In this document: positions 24,245 to 32,988 of the stretch, piece after piece
Numbering within the stretch: the first letter of the stretch is position 1
Layout: every line of letters starts with the position of its first letter
Assembly: GCA_964468725.1 (NCBI GenBank)
Contig: CAYXVU010000026.1
Coordinates: 1-39,959, forward strand
Length of the DNA: 39,959 bases
Origin: CAYXVU01 sp964468725
GTDB lineage: Bacteria > Acidobacteriota > Blastocatellia > UBA7656
Direction of reading: 5' to 3'
Translations under genes and position numbers: made by a program
Notes under the pieces: generated by a model
Seen by the model: only the letters and a program-made list of their open reading frames with translations
Told to the model about the DNA's origin: nothing
The model's database searches: none

Positions 24245-25345
24245 TCACGGCTTGGCAGCGAACTCTTCAATCAATTCGATGAGCTTCGGCGTACGAGCCT
24301 CGCGGGCGGCGGCGCGCAGGTTGGCAGCGAATCGTTCTCCACAATTGGTCGAAAAGTAGTACACGAGCCGTTCGGCTAACTGCTTTGCATCGCCCGGCGA
24401 GAAGAGCAATCCGTTGACGCCCTCTTCGACCACTTCGGCAAGTCCGCCAACGCGCGCTGCGATGAGCGGCAATCCGCTAGCGAGCGCCATGCGCGCCACG
24501 CCGCTTTGCGTCGCGCTGCGATAGGGTAAGACTAAGACATCGGCGCGCGCCAATAATTCGGGCACCTCTTCGTTGGGCAGATAGCGGTTCTCGATCTGCA
24601 CGATCTGCTCGATGCCAAGTTGGCGCGCCAACGCTCGGTACTTCTCTTCGGCATCATAAAACTCACCGACGATCAAGAGCCGACAATCAACTTGTGCGCG
24701 AACCTGAGGTAGGGCATTGAGCAAGATGTCGAGACCTTTGTAGGGACGAACCAGGCCGAAGAAGAGAATCGTGCGCCCGCTGCGCGAGGCCTGTGAAAGC
24801 GATGCCAGTTCGTTGATGACCGGAAGCGGTGCGATGCTGACGGTCTTGTCGTCGAAGAGATGAATGAGGGCTTCGCGGTCTGATTGTGAGTGAGTGATAA
24901 AGCGCCGGATCGGCGCAAACGCATAACCAAGTAGGGGCAAATCGAGCAGACTGGGTTCGTGCGGGAAGACGTTGTGGCATTCCATCACACAGCGAATTCC
25001 GCAGGCTTTCAACCCTGCGGCCAAGGTGCCGAAGACTGGCGCAAAAAAGGGATGCCACCACTCCATTACGACGACCTCGGGCGCAAATCGCCGCACCGCG
25101 CGCAGAGCGCGCAACCAGGTGAAGGGATTAAGCGCATCGAGGAGGGGTTCGGCTCCGGCATCGAGTTTCAGTTGGCTGGCATCCTGCATCGTGCGACCGG
25201 GAAAGAGGAAATCGGGGTAGAGCTTGCAAAAGGAGATGACTTGCGGCGTGTGGCCTCTTTCGACAAGCGTTTGGGAGAGCCAGTAAACATGATGCGCGAT
25301 ACCGCCGCGCAAGGGGTAAGCGGGGCCGATGAGGGAGAACTTCAC
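24245..25345 (-). CDS. Family 4 glycosyltransferase (GT-B fold)
   Basis: 366 aa. The N-terminus MKFSLIGPAYPLRGGIAHH is the usual first strand and glycine-rich loop of GT4 enzymes. The C-terminal half has ILFFGLVRPYKGLDILL and the donor-site segment LVLPYRSATQSGVARMAL, in which the classical EX7E glutamates are replaced, as in a GT4 branch with the PYxSATQSG pattern. The C-terminus is GLAEVVEEGVNGLLF. It has no transmembrane helix. The start codon overlaps the stop of the upstream GT2 gene by four bases (ATGA on the minus strand), so the two form a translationally coupled pair. Retaining transfer of a sugar to a lipid-linked glycan is expected. Confidence 0.9.
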   Translation of the reverse strand: MKFSLIGPAYPLRGGIAHHVYWLSQTLVERGHTPQVISFCKLYPDFLFPGRTMQDASQLKLDAGAEPLLDALNPFTWLRALRAVRRFAPEVVVMEWWHPFFAPVFGTLAAGLKACGIRCVMECHNVFPHEPSLLDLPLLGYAFAPIRRFITHSQSDREALIHLFDDKTVSIAPLPVINELASLSQASRSGRTILFFGLVRPYKGLDILLNALPQVRAQVDCRLLIVGEFYDAEEKYRALARQLGIEQIVQIENRYLPNEEVPELLARADVLVLPYRSATQSGVARMALASGLPLIAARVGGLAEVVEEGVNGLLFSPGDAKQLAERLVYYFSTNCGERFAANLRAAAREARTPKLIELIEEFAAKP

Positions 25346-26385
25346 CGTTCGCCGTCCTCTGCGGAGGTGTGCGCTTGCGGCACAGGCCGAAAGGGTTCTG
25401 CCGTTTCTGCCATCTCGCTTGATTCAACGATTGCGTAATCGTCTTCGCGCCGGTACGAATGGGCAATCATTTCGGCTAACAAGCCGAAGAGGATGAACTG
25501 CACGCCGATAATAATGAAGAGAATGCCGATGATAAAGAGCGGGCGATTGCGTATCCACTCGTTAAACAGCCAACGCGCCACCAGCAGGTAGACCTCGATC
25601 AGTGTGCCCGTACCGGCTAGCGCGAGACCCAATACGCCGAAAAAATGGAGCGGCTTGTTGGAATAGCGGGTCAGCAAGATCACCGTCAATAAACTGAAGA
25701 TGCCACCGGCAATCCGTTCCAGTCCGTACCGCGAGCGCCCATAAGCGCGCGCCGCGTGCTCGACTTTAACCTCGCCCAACCGAAAACCGCGATAGCTGGC
25801 CAGCACCGGGATATAGCGATGCAATTCGCCGTAGACCATCACTTCGTCAATTACCGGTTTGCGATAGCACTTCATCCCACAGTTGATGTCATGCAGGCGC
25901 ACGCCGGTCATCATCGAAGTGGCACGATTATAGAGGCTCGATGCCAGTCGGCGTGACCATTTGTCATGACGGCGATGCCGCCAGCCAGACACCAGATCGT
26001 AACCTTCGGCGATTTGCTCCAACAGCAGAGGCAGTTGTTCCGGCAAGTCTTGCAAGTCGGCATCGAGCGTCGCAATGACGGGGAAGCGCGCAGCCTGAAA
26101 GCCTGCAGCTAAAGCGGCAGATTTGCCGAAATTTCTGCGAAAGCGCAAGAAACGCACCGCCGCGTCGCGTGAGCGCAGTTGCCGAATAGTTTCAATCGAA
26201 CCGTCCCGGCTGCCGTCATCAACGAAGATGAATTCGTACTCGGCAGTGATGGGCGCGAGCACTTGCGACAATCGCTGATGCAGTTCGACAAGCGCGGGCT
26301 GCTCATTGAGCAAGGGAATAACAACTGAGACGCGAAGCGCGGGCGGAGTCCTAACCTGGCTGTTGTCCGGTTCAAAATTTGGCAT
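25342..26385 (-). CDS. Polyprenyl-phosphate glycosyltransferase (GT2, dolichol-P-mannose synthase type)
   Basis: 347 aa. A cytosolic GT-A domain contains VSVVIPLLNE, FVDDGSRDGS, and ATLDADLQDLPEQLP, with the DxD at about residue 109. It includes the RRNFGKSAALAAGF segment characteristic of undecaprenyl/dolichyl-phosphate sugar synthases (ArnC/GtrB-like). Two transmembrane hairpin helices follow (about 245-270 and 285-308). The product is expected to be a polyprenyl-phosphate-linked sugar that a GT-C enzyme uses on the outer face of the membrane. The TMTC-like GT-C gene starts 266 bp away on the opposite strand, which fits as a user of that donor. No Shine-Dalgarno sequence is obvious. Confidence 0.92.
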   Translation of the reverse strand: MPNFEPDNSQVRTPPALRVSVVIPLLNEQPALVELHQRLSQVLAPITAEYEFIFVDDGSRDGSIETIRQLRSRDAAVRFLRFRRNFGKSAALAAGFQAARFPVIATLDADLQDLPEQLPLLLEQIAEGYDLVSGWRHRRHDKWSRRLASSLYNRATSMMTGVRLHDINCGMKCYRKPVIDEVMVYGELHRYIPVLASYRGFRLGEVKVEHAARAYGRSRYGLERIAGGIFSLLTVILLTRYSNKPLHFFGVLGLALAGTGTLIEVYLLVARWLFNEWIRNRPLFIIGILFIIIGVQFILFGLLAEMIAHSYRREDDYAIVESSEMAETAEPFRPVPQAHTSAEDGER

Positions 26386-26440
26386 GGTGCTGCTGTAACA
26401 AAGATGGTTGCGCGTCTGCGAGAGGGCACGTTACCACATC

Positions 26441-26497
26441 GAAAGTTGAAAGTCGAAGGTTGCAGGCCACTCCACTGGCCTGCAACCTTCGATTCTC
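26441..26497. repeat. Heptamer-based long palindrome in a divergent intergenic region
   Basis: Heptamers GAAAGTT, GAAAGTC and GAAGGTT run in tandem (26441-26461) and merge into a perfect 17-bp inverted repeat (26453-26469 with 26476-26492) around a 6-nt CTCCAC loop. On the right the complement AACCTTC is followed by GATTCTC. The element lies between divergent genes, so it is unlikely to be a terminator. No coding potential is seen in it. Confidence 0.8.
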
Positions 26498-26584
26498 GCC
26501 GCTTGGCACAAAGAGATTAACCCACATAGGTATGCCTGCCGGAAACACACCCGCCGCAACTCCGAAAGGCGCTCAGCCGCGCGT

Positions 26585-26613
26585 TTGTTGACGCGCAAAG
26601 CGGAGGCTATAAT
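26585..26613 (+). promoter_or_regulatory. Sigma-70-type promoter of the TMTC-like gene
   Basis: A perfect TATAAT (26608-26613) lies 17 bp downstream of TTGTTG (26585-26590) and 38 bp before the start codon of the plus-strand gene. A second -35-like TTGACG (26588) has too short a spacer (14 bp). Confidence 0.55.
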
Positions 26614-26651
26614 GCAGGCTCATCACCAACATTTGGCTGGATCGTGAGAGT

Positions 26652-28697
26652 ATGAAAAGTAAATCTGCGCCCGCCGAGAAGAAAAAGCCGCCTGCTTCAG
26701 CAACGCCGCCATCCGCCGAAGAAACTCGGTCACCGGTCGGACAAAATCGCAACTTGTACTATGCGGCGGCAGCTTTGTTGATAGTTGTCGCGGCAGTCTT
26801 TGCCAATAGCCTCGCCAATGACTTCGTATTCGATGATAGGGATTTGATCGTCAACCTGATCAAAATCGGAGCCTATGACAATCCGCTGCGCTTGTTGGGC
26901 GGCTACCGGCCTCTGCGCACCTTATCCTATGCATTCGACTACGCGGTTTGGGGCGAGCAACCGTTTGGCTTTCATCTGACCAATATCGTCTTGCATGCTA
27001 TCAGTTCGATGTTGGCCTTTTTCGTGCTGCGGCGGATCACAGGCGCATGGATAGGGGCTTTGCTCGGCGCGTTGATCTTCGCCGTACATCCGATGCAGAC
27101 CGATTCGGTCACCTATATTTCGGGACGCCGCGATGTGCTGTTCGGACTCTTCTATTTGGCGGCATTCCTCAGCTATTTGCGCTATACCGAAAAGCGCACG
27201 CTGCTCCGCGTGGCCCTCTTTCTTGGTTTTTGGGCGCTCTCTTTGCTCTCGAAAGAGATGGCTGTGAGTTTACCCGCTTTCATCTTCGTCTGGAATTTTT
27301 GTCGAGGTTGGAGCGAGCAAACGGGGTCGTGGTTGGCGCGGACGATGAAAGCGGCGCGCCAATCGCTCGTAAAAGACCGATGGTTCTATCTGGCGCTCAT
27401 CGCTGCGACGCTCGCATATGTGTGGTACATGATCCTTCAAAAAGGGGCGAGTCAACGCATTGATGATGACGGGTTCACTTATTACGGCGACAGCTTCTTT
27501 GCCACAATGTTGACGATGGTACGCGTGCACGCCTGGTATTTGAAACAACTGGTTGTGCCGACACCTGTCGCGCAATACTACAAAGTCTTTGACCTCTCGC
27601 GTTCGTTGGCCGATTGGCGGGTGTGGGTTTCGCTGGCGGTTGTCGGAGGAGTCCTTGTCTGCGGGTTCAGGCTATTGAAAAACCGCTGGCGCATGGCGTT
27701 TGCCATTCTTGCCTATTTCGTCTTGCTGCTGCCGGTCAGTCAAATCGTTCCGCATCACGAGTTATTGGCCGATCATTATTTATACTTGCCGTTGCTCTGT
27801 TTCGGATTGCTGGTGGCGCTCGCGGTTGAGGAGCTTGTGCAACGCAGTGTTCCGATCAAGCGTGCAGCTTATGCAACGGTCATCCTTGCTGTCGTCGTCT
27901 TTAGTCTGTTGACGGTGACGCGAAACCGAGTGTGGCGGGATGGCTTTACCCTTTGGCAAGACAATTACCAACACTTTCCGCAATCGCCGCGCGCCGCCTA
28001 CAATCTGGCGGGTGAGTACATGGGACGAAACCTGCGGCGCGCAGAGGAACTCTATACCCAAACGGTCGAATTAGACCCGACTCTCGATCTGGCCTATACG
28101 AAACTGTCGCAACTCTATCTGAGCCAGAATCGAGTGCGCGAAGCCGAAGAGTTGATCGCCAAAGGGTTAACGCTTTCCGACAGCGATATCCGCAGGCAGT
28201 CGGGGAGGAGGGTGTCGAGGTTTCGTTCAGAACTGTTGACGGCGATGGCGGCTGTGCGCTTGCAGCAGAATAATCAGGAAGAGCAAGAACGTTTGCTGAT
28301 GGAAGCTGTCGCCCTTTACCCCCGCAATCGAGTCGCCTACGCCATGTTGGCGGACAGTTACCGCTCAACCGATCCGGCCAAACGTATGGAGATTTTGAAG
28401 GAAGCATTGGACGCCAACCCTAAAGCCTTCGAATTTGCACAAGGCATCGCCACCAAATTGCTTGACCAGCGGGAGTACGAAGAGGCGCATCCCTATTTAC
28501 AACGTGTTGTCGATATCAGACCGCGCGATTACTTTGCCAACCTTGAATTGGGGCGCAACTATCGGCGGCGGGGAGATTGTCAAGCCTCAAAATATCATCT
28601 GGAGATCGCCCTCACCGTCGCGCAGAATGCGGACGATGCGAAAGCCGCCAAAGAAACGCTCACCCGTCTCTTGCTGGAATGTCGGGGCAAGCTATAG
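26652..28697 (+). CDS. TMTC-like GT-C membrane protein with C-terminal TPRs
   Basis: 681 aa with GTGAGAG at 26643-26649 as likely ribosome binding site. After a Lys/Pro-rich cytosolic tail come about ten transmembrane helices. The first periplasmic loop carries the acidic motif FVFDDRDLI (about residue 60), and a later loop has HPMQTDSVTYISGRRD (about 145-160); further on is LADHYLYLP. These features resemble TMTC/DUF1736-type O-glycosyltransferases, GT-C enzymes that use polyprenyl-phosphate sugars and carry TPRs. From about residue 445 the chain is TPR-like (AEELYTQTVELDPTLDLA). It may glycosylate exported proteins with the donor made by the divergent GT2. Acceptors unknown. Confidence 0.87.
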   Translation: MKSKSAPAEKKKPPASATPPSAEETRSPVGQNRNLYYAAAALLIVVAAVFANSLANDFVFDDRDLIVNLIKIGAYDNPLRLLGGYRPLRTLSYAFDYAVWGEQPFGFHLTNIVLHAISSMLAFFVLRRITGAWIGALLGALIFAVHPMQTDSVTYISGRRDVLFGLFYLAAFLSYLRYTEKRTLLRVALFLGFWALSLLSKEMAVSLPAFIFVWNFCRGWSEQTGSWLARTMKAARQSLVKDRWFYLALIAATLAYVWYMILQKGASQRIDDDGFTYYGDSFFATMLTMVRVHAWYLKQLVVPTPVAQYYKVFDLSRSLADWRVWVSLAVVGGVLVCGFRLLKNRWRMAFAILAYFVLLLPVSQIVPHHELLADHYLYLPLLCFGLLVALAVEELVQRSVPIKRAAYATVILAVVVFSLLTVTRNRVWRDGFTLWQDNYQHFPQSPRAAYNLAGEYMGRNLRRAEELYTQTVELDPTLDLAYTKLSQLYLSQNRVREAEELIAKGLTLSDSDIRRQSGRRVSRFRSELLTAMAAVRLQQNNQEEQERLLMEAVALYPRNRVAYAMLADSYRSTDPAKRMEILKEALDANPKAFEFAQGIATKLLDQREYEEAHPYLQRVVDIRPRDYFANLELGRNYRRRGDCQASKYHLEIALTVAQNADDAKAAKETLTRLLLECRGKL

Positions 28698-28832
28698 CCG
28701 AAAGGTTGAGGGCGAATCTCGAACGATCCCGCTAGCGCGGTTTCCCGTTTGCCGTGACCGAAAGCGGATTGATCGTAATGGCACAGAAGCGCAGAACTAA
28801 CGCACAGGACGCTCCCAATCGGCACTCTTCGT

Positions 28833-29861
28833 TCATGCCAATCGCGCCGATTGATTGCCCTCGGGCAACGCCGACAGATGGGCGTTCGATGAAGTCGGCG
28901 CAGTCGGCGGCGGCATCCCGAAAGCGGCACGCGCCGCCCCCCAACCGACAGCAAAAGCATTGACCATGAGCGCCGCCGCACAGCCAAGCGTTTCAGCAAA
29001 ACTCATCTGTAAATCGGCGTGGCGTTGCCCCATTCGCCATAGGTCAAGCGCCGCTTTAGCCGGTAGCAATGCCAGGGGCGCAAACCAGCCTAGTCTGCGA
29101 AAGAGTTTGCCATAAGGAACCGATGCCGCAGCCGCCCGGCGCAGCTTCAAAAAGCAGTAGCCCCAGTAGATGCCGTGCGCCAGAAAGAGTGTAAACCCCG
29201 GAAGAAAGTGATGATGATTGGCCGCGCCCGGAACTAATAAAATAAATTTGCCTTGCTCGCGGATGTGCGCCGACATGCGAACGTCCGAACCATGAAAGGT
29301 TGGGTTTTCTGCAAACGGAGAGGCGAAGAACTCGTCGCGGCGAAAGGCGCAATTGTTGCCCGTCAGCATCGTCGTGCGGCGTTTGCGGCGGGATTGCAAC
29401 AATCCGAAATTGGTGATGACGAAGGCGAATCCGAGCGCCGAGCGGTCGGAATAGACTGTGCCTTGGGCTGCGCCAAGCCGATCATCATTCTCCTCAAAGA
29501 CTTCAAGCATGGCAGCTGCCCAACTCTCAACAGGGATGCAGTCCGAATCCATAAAGCCAATGATCTGGCCGCGCGCTTCACGCGCGCCGCGATTCTTCTG
29601 TGCGTAGTAATGTAGACCCGGCGCCTCGACCAAGCGAGCCCGCGGCGCGCTGCGAGCCAGGTGAGTGTGCAGATCAGGGTGCAGCAGCGGGTCGGCAACG
29701 ACAATGATTTCGAATTGCTCTGAAGCGAGCGTTTGTCGGTCGAAGGCCTGCAAGGTGGCATCGAGTTCGTGGTAATCGCCCGGCGGTGTGTTGGCGGTTT
29801 CGATGACAATCGAAAGCGGCAGGGCGGCATCATCTTGTATATGGTTAGGCGTTTCGGTCAT
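28833..29861 (-). CDS. Family 2 glycosyltransferase with C-terminal membrane segments
   Basis: 342 aa from ATG 29861; the open frame extends upstream to 30005 but that part overlaps the preceding gene antiparallel in frame use and lacks GT sequence. The GT-A domain has SIVIETANTPPGDY in place of the usual first strand, then EIIVVADP, the NRGAREARGQIIGFMDSDC motif (DxD variant DSDC) and FRRDEFFASPF. Two or three hydrophobic segments occupy the last 110 residues. It begins 17 bp inside the end of the flippase-glycosyltransferase gene on the same strand, so it is co-transcribed with it. The C-terminus is Pro/Ser-rich and of low complexity. Role in surface glycan synthesis inferred. Confidence 0.87.
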   Translation of the reverse strand: MTETPNHIQDDAALPLSIVIETANTPPGDYHELDATLQAFDRQTLASEQFEIIVVADPLLHPDLHTHLARSAPRARLVEAPGLHYYAQKNRGAREARGQIIGFMDSDCIPVESWAAAMLEVFEENDDRLGAAQGTVYSDRSALGFAFVITNFGLLQSRRKRRTTMLTGNNCAFRRDEFFASPFAENPTFHGSDVRMSAHIREQGKFILLVPGAANHHHFLPGFTLFLAHGIYWGYCFLKLRRAAAASVPYGKLFRRLGWFAPLALLPAKAALDLWRMGQRHADLQMSFAETLGCAAALMVNAFAVGWGAARAAFGMPPPTAPTSSNAHLSALPEGNQSARLA

Positions 29862-32622
29862 GCGTTGTGTGCTCCCGCAATGCTTCGTAAAGCGCCAGGT
29901 AATCCTGCGCCACCCGGCGAAAATCGTAAGGCTCGACCAACCGACGAGCCTGTTGACCCAGCGCGTGCCCGCGATCCGGCAGGCTGAGAATTTCGCGCAG
30001 GGCACAGGCTATCGCCGCCGGATTCCTGACGTCAACCAAGCGACCGGCAGTCGGGTCTAGCGGCAGACTTAGGGCAATGCCAGTGCGCCCGGTGATGATC
30101 GGCAATCCGCAAGCCATCGCTTCGATAATCACGTTGCCAAAGCTCTCATTGCGCGATGGCAAAACGAAGACATCCGCTGCGCGCATGCAATCGGCAACAT
30201 CATCGCGCAAGCCGAGATAGCGAATCTGCGCGGCCTCTTGGTGTGCTGCTTGACAGACGGCTTCCGCCTCTGCGCCCTCACCGACGAAGAGTAGCAGCGC
30301 CTCGGGCAGCGTCGCTGTCACCTCTTTCCATGCCGCCAGTAATTCGGCGATTCCTTTGCGCGCAATCAACTGACCGACGAAGAGGGCGATGGGCGCATCG
30401 GGCAGATCGAATTGTTGACGCAAACGGGCACGCTCCGCGCCGGTGGCCGGATGAAATCGCTTTGTATCTACGCCGTTTTGGACCTGCACGATGCGGGCGG
30501 GTGATAAACCGAGCGGTCGTAGCTCATCCGCAAGAGCCGGATTATTGATGGCCAATCGGTCTACGCTTCGTAAAAGCGCCGACCAGACAGCGCGAGCCGG
30601 ACTCGCCATCAGTTTTTGAATTTCGCCATCCGGGCCGCCCAGACTCGGTTCCAGCACCACAGGCACTCCCCGCAGGCGCGCGCCACATACAGCGCCGAGC
30701 GCCGAGGCTGACGCGCATTTGGCGTAGACCACATCGTAAGCACGCCCGTGAATCGCTAGATAGACGGCCATCGCTAACAGTTGTGAGAGCTTGCTTGCCA
30801 GATAGCGCAACCCGCTCTCTTGTCGGGTTCGCAGCACCGGCAACCGGCGAACGGGCACGCCTTCCATCACTTCGTTGGCTGGCAAGTCGGGAGCGAATTT
30901 GGTGGTAACGATGTGCGTCTGTGCGCCCAATTCGTTAAAGAAACGCGCCAAAGAGAAGGCTTTGATCTCGGCTCCGGCGCGGTAGGGAAGCATCCGTTGC
31001 GAGACGACTAAAATACGCAGCGGCGCAGCCTCCGGCGCGGTCGCGGGGGTCGGTTGTGAAGACGCGAACCGAGAAGGGCGATGGGCTAGTTTGGCAAACA
31101 ATTGTTTGAAGAGTTGCCGATCATCCGTTTCGAATCCGAGAAGCAGGAGCGCGGCGACATAAGCACCGACGGCGGCGGCGGTAATGAAGGCCAACGCCAG
31201 ATAGGGATTGGCTGGCGCGATGGCGCGCAGGCTGAGGGTGGCGACGAGAGCAACCGCCGCAGCGATGAGCAACTTTGTATGCCGACGATCAAATCCGATC
31301 ACCCCTAATGCTTTGCGCGCCGAGTAAGCATTGAGCGCACTGAGGGTGGACATGGCAACCAACTGCGCGATGCCTGCGCCCAGCACGCCGAGCGCGGGGA
31401 TCAAGATCAGATTCAAACTCAAGCCGAGGGCTCCGGCCAGCAAGGCTTGAACAAAGAGTATGCGGGTTCGCGCGGCCATCAAGAGCGCCGTGTTGGTCGG
31501 CCCCGTAAGGGCGCTGATGAGGGTTCCGATGGCAATCAGCGGCACGACTTCAGAAGCGGAGAGCAACTGTTTGCTGATGACGCTCAAGACCAGTGTGGGG
31601 ACGCAGATCAGGATGATGCAGGGAGGCAAACAGAGCATCAGGATGAAGCGCGACGCCAGCAGAAATTGGTTCTGCAATTCGCTTTGGTTACCCCGCGCCA
31701 ACGCGCTTGCGAAAGACGGGCGAAATGCCGCATCAAAAGCCGAGACGATCATCGTCGTTAATAGCGCCGTGCGTTGCGCCAAAGTGTATTGCGCCGTCGC
31801 TGCCGCCGATACGAAGGAGAAGATAAGAAAGATTTCGGCGCGGGCGAAGATGCGATTCAACAGCGTCGAACCGCAAAATGGCAAGCCGACGCGCAATAAC
31901 TCTTTGAGATGGCGGGTGGGCGATTGCCCGATGAAAGGGCGCTTGACGCGGTGATGATAGACGCCGTATGCGAGCGCCAGACTACCGGCGGCGGCGACTC
32001 CGTATGAGAGTCCGAGCGCCGTGACCCCGGCTTGTTCACCGAGCCAGAAAAAGAGGGCGGCGGCAAGCACCGTTTTGGTCAGCGGTTCGATGAGCAGGCG
32101 CACAAATGTGTAATAGCGTTGTTGCCCTAACCCTTCGGTTGCCATCAACAACATGTCGGCGATGGGCGAAAGCGTGACGGCAAAGAGCGCGAAACGGAAG
32201 AACTCTGTGAGTTGCGCCTGCCCGAAGGCGTTGGCTAACGTACGCTGAAAGACTACGGAGACGCCTGTTACCAACAGACTTGCCGGTATGGTTAGGGTCA
32301 GCGCATCGCGGACGATGGCGCGAATCTCTGCGACTTGATGGGTCGCCTGCGCTTGTGCGACGGCGCGCACCGTAGCGCGTTCGAGCCCCAAGCGCGAAAT
32401 GGCAAAGAGAATTTCCAACACCCCGATGCCAAAGAGATAGATGCCGAAAGCTCCCGCGCCATAAGCTTTGGTTGCCATGACAGCAAAGCCGAAACCGATC
32501 AGCTTGTCGGATGCCAAACCCGAAAAGCGAATCGTCGCCTGTCGCGTCACCCCTGCAAAACTGGCGATGTGTGGCGAGTGATCGGGTTCGTCGGCAAATT
32601 TGCTTTTCACTTTCTCTTTCAA
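29845..32622 (-). CDS. Fused oligosaccharide flippase and family 4 glycosyltransferase
   Basis: 925 aa in one uninterrupted frame. Residues about 25-500 form a Wzx/MurJ-like polysaccharide flippase of 12-14 transmembrane helices (FSGLASDKLIGFGFAVMATK; LPFCGSTLLNRIFARAEIFL). After a Pro/Ala linker (about 500-533), a complete GT4 enzyme follows: LRILVVSQRMLPYRAGAEIK, FVGQLIARKGIAELL, and the EX7E donor motif in RNESFGNVIIEAMACG (about 825-845). The start is probably TTG 32622; a six-codon reading frame (32636-32619) ends overlapping it. Coupling a lipid-linked glycan flippase with a cytosolic transferase in one chain is unusual. A missed frameshift is not needed, because the frame is continuous. 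Confidence 0.87.
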   Translation of the reverse strand: MKEKVKSKFADEPDHSPHIASFAGVTRQATIRFSGLASDKLIGFGFAVMATKAYGAGAFGIYLFGIGVLEILFAISRLGLERATVRAVAQAQATHQVAEIRAIVRDALTLTIPASLLVTGVSVVFQRTLANAFGQAQLTEFFRFALFAVTLSPIADMLLMATEGLGQQRYYTFVRLLIEPLTKTVLAAALFFWLGEQAGVTALGLSYGVAAAGSLALAYGVYHHRVKRPFIGQSPTRHLKELLRVGLPFCGSTLLNRIFARAEIFLIFSFVSAAATAQYTLAQRTALLTTMIVSAFDAAFRPSFASALARGNQSELQNQFLLASRFILMLCLPPCIILICVPTLVLSVISKQLLSASEVVPLIAIGTLISALTGPTNTALLMAARTRILFVQALLAGALGLSLNLILIPALGVLGAGIAQLVAMSTLSALNAYSARKALGVIGFDRRHTKLLIAAAVALVATLSLRAIAPANPYLALAFITAAAVGAYVAALLLLGFETDDRQLFKQLFAKLAHRPSRFASSQPTPATAPEAAPLRILVVSQRMLPYRAGAEIKAFSLARFFNELGAQTHIVTTKFAPDLPANEVMEGVPVRRLPVLRTRQESGLRYLASKLSQLLAMAVYLAIHGRAYDVVYAKCASASALGAVCGARLRGVPVVLEPSLGGPDGEIQKLMASPARAVWSALLRSVDRLAINNPALADELRPLGLSPARIVQVQNGVDTKRFHPATGAERARLRQQFDLPDAPIALFVGQLIARKGIAELLAAWKEVTATLPEALLLFVGEGAEAEAVCQAAHQEAAQIRYLGLRDDVADCMRAADVFVLPSRNESFGNVIIEAMACGLPIITGRTGIALSLPLDPTAGRLVDVRNPAAIACALREILSLPDRGHALGQQARRLVEPYDFRRVAQDYLALYEALREHTTHDRNA

Positions 32623-32988
32623 GGGTGTTCTTTCATCGCTGTGAGGCAGCCCAGTTGCTTAATGCTTTGAACCGGCAGCGCGCCATCAGATTAACCGGTC
32701 AACCGAAGACTGGCAATCCGCCGCGCCTTCCCATTCATCAGGCGACTAGGTGATGAGTTTGGAAAGGTTACAGCGATTGACTGCCCGCGCGAGGTTACAA
32801 CCTGTTGATCTGTGTGTCCGGCTCCTATTTTGACGCATCATCCAATGCTTGGCGACCGGCCTGAGCGTGAGCAAGCGGCATGGCATCGCCGAAAGAATAG
32901 CGCCCGGCATTACCAGGCAAGGCAGATTTGCGGTAAGCTAACAGGCCAATTGCACAGAGACTCTGAAGGCATAGAAAGGCAAGCAAAG
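32623..32988. other. Divergent intergenic region without genes
   Basis: This 366-bp gap separates the minus-strand flippase fusion from the plus-strand cyclase-family gene and should hold promoters for both. No convincing protein-coding or RNA feature is visible. The best plus-strand promoter-like pair is TTACCA (32910) and TAAGCT (32934) with an 18-bp spacer, which is weak. Confidence 0.4.
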
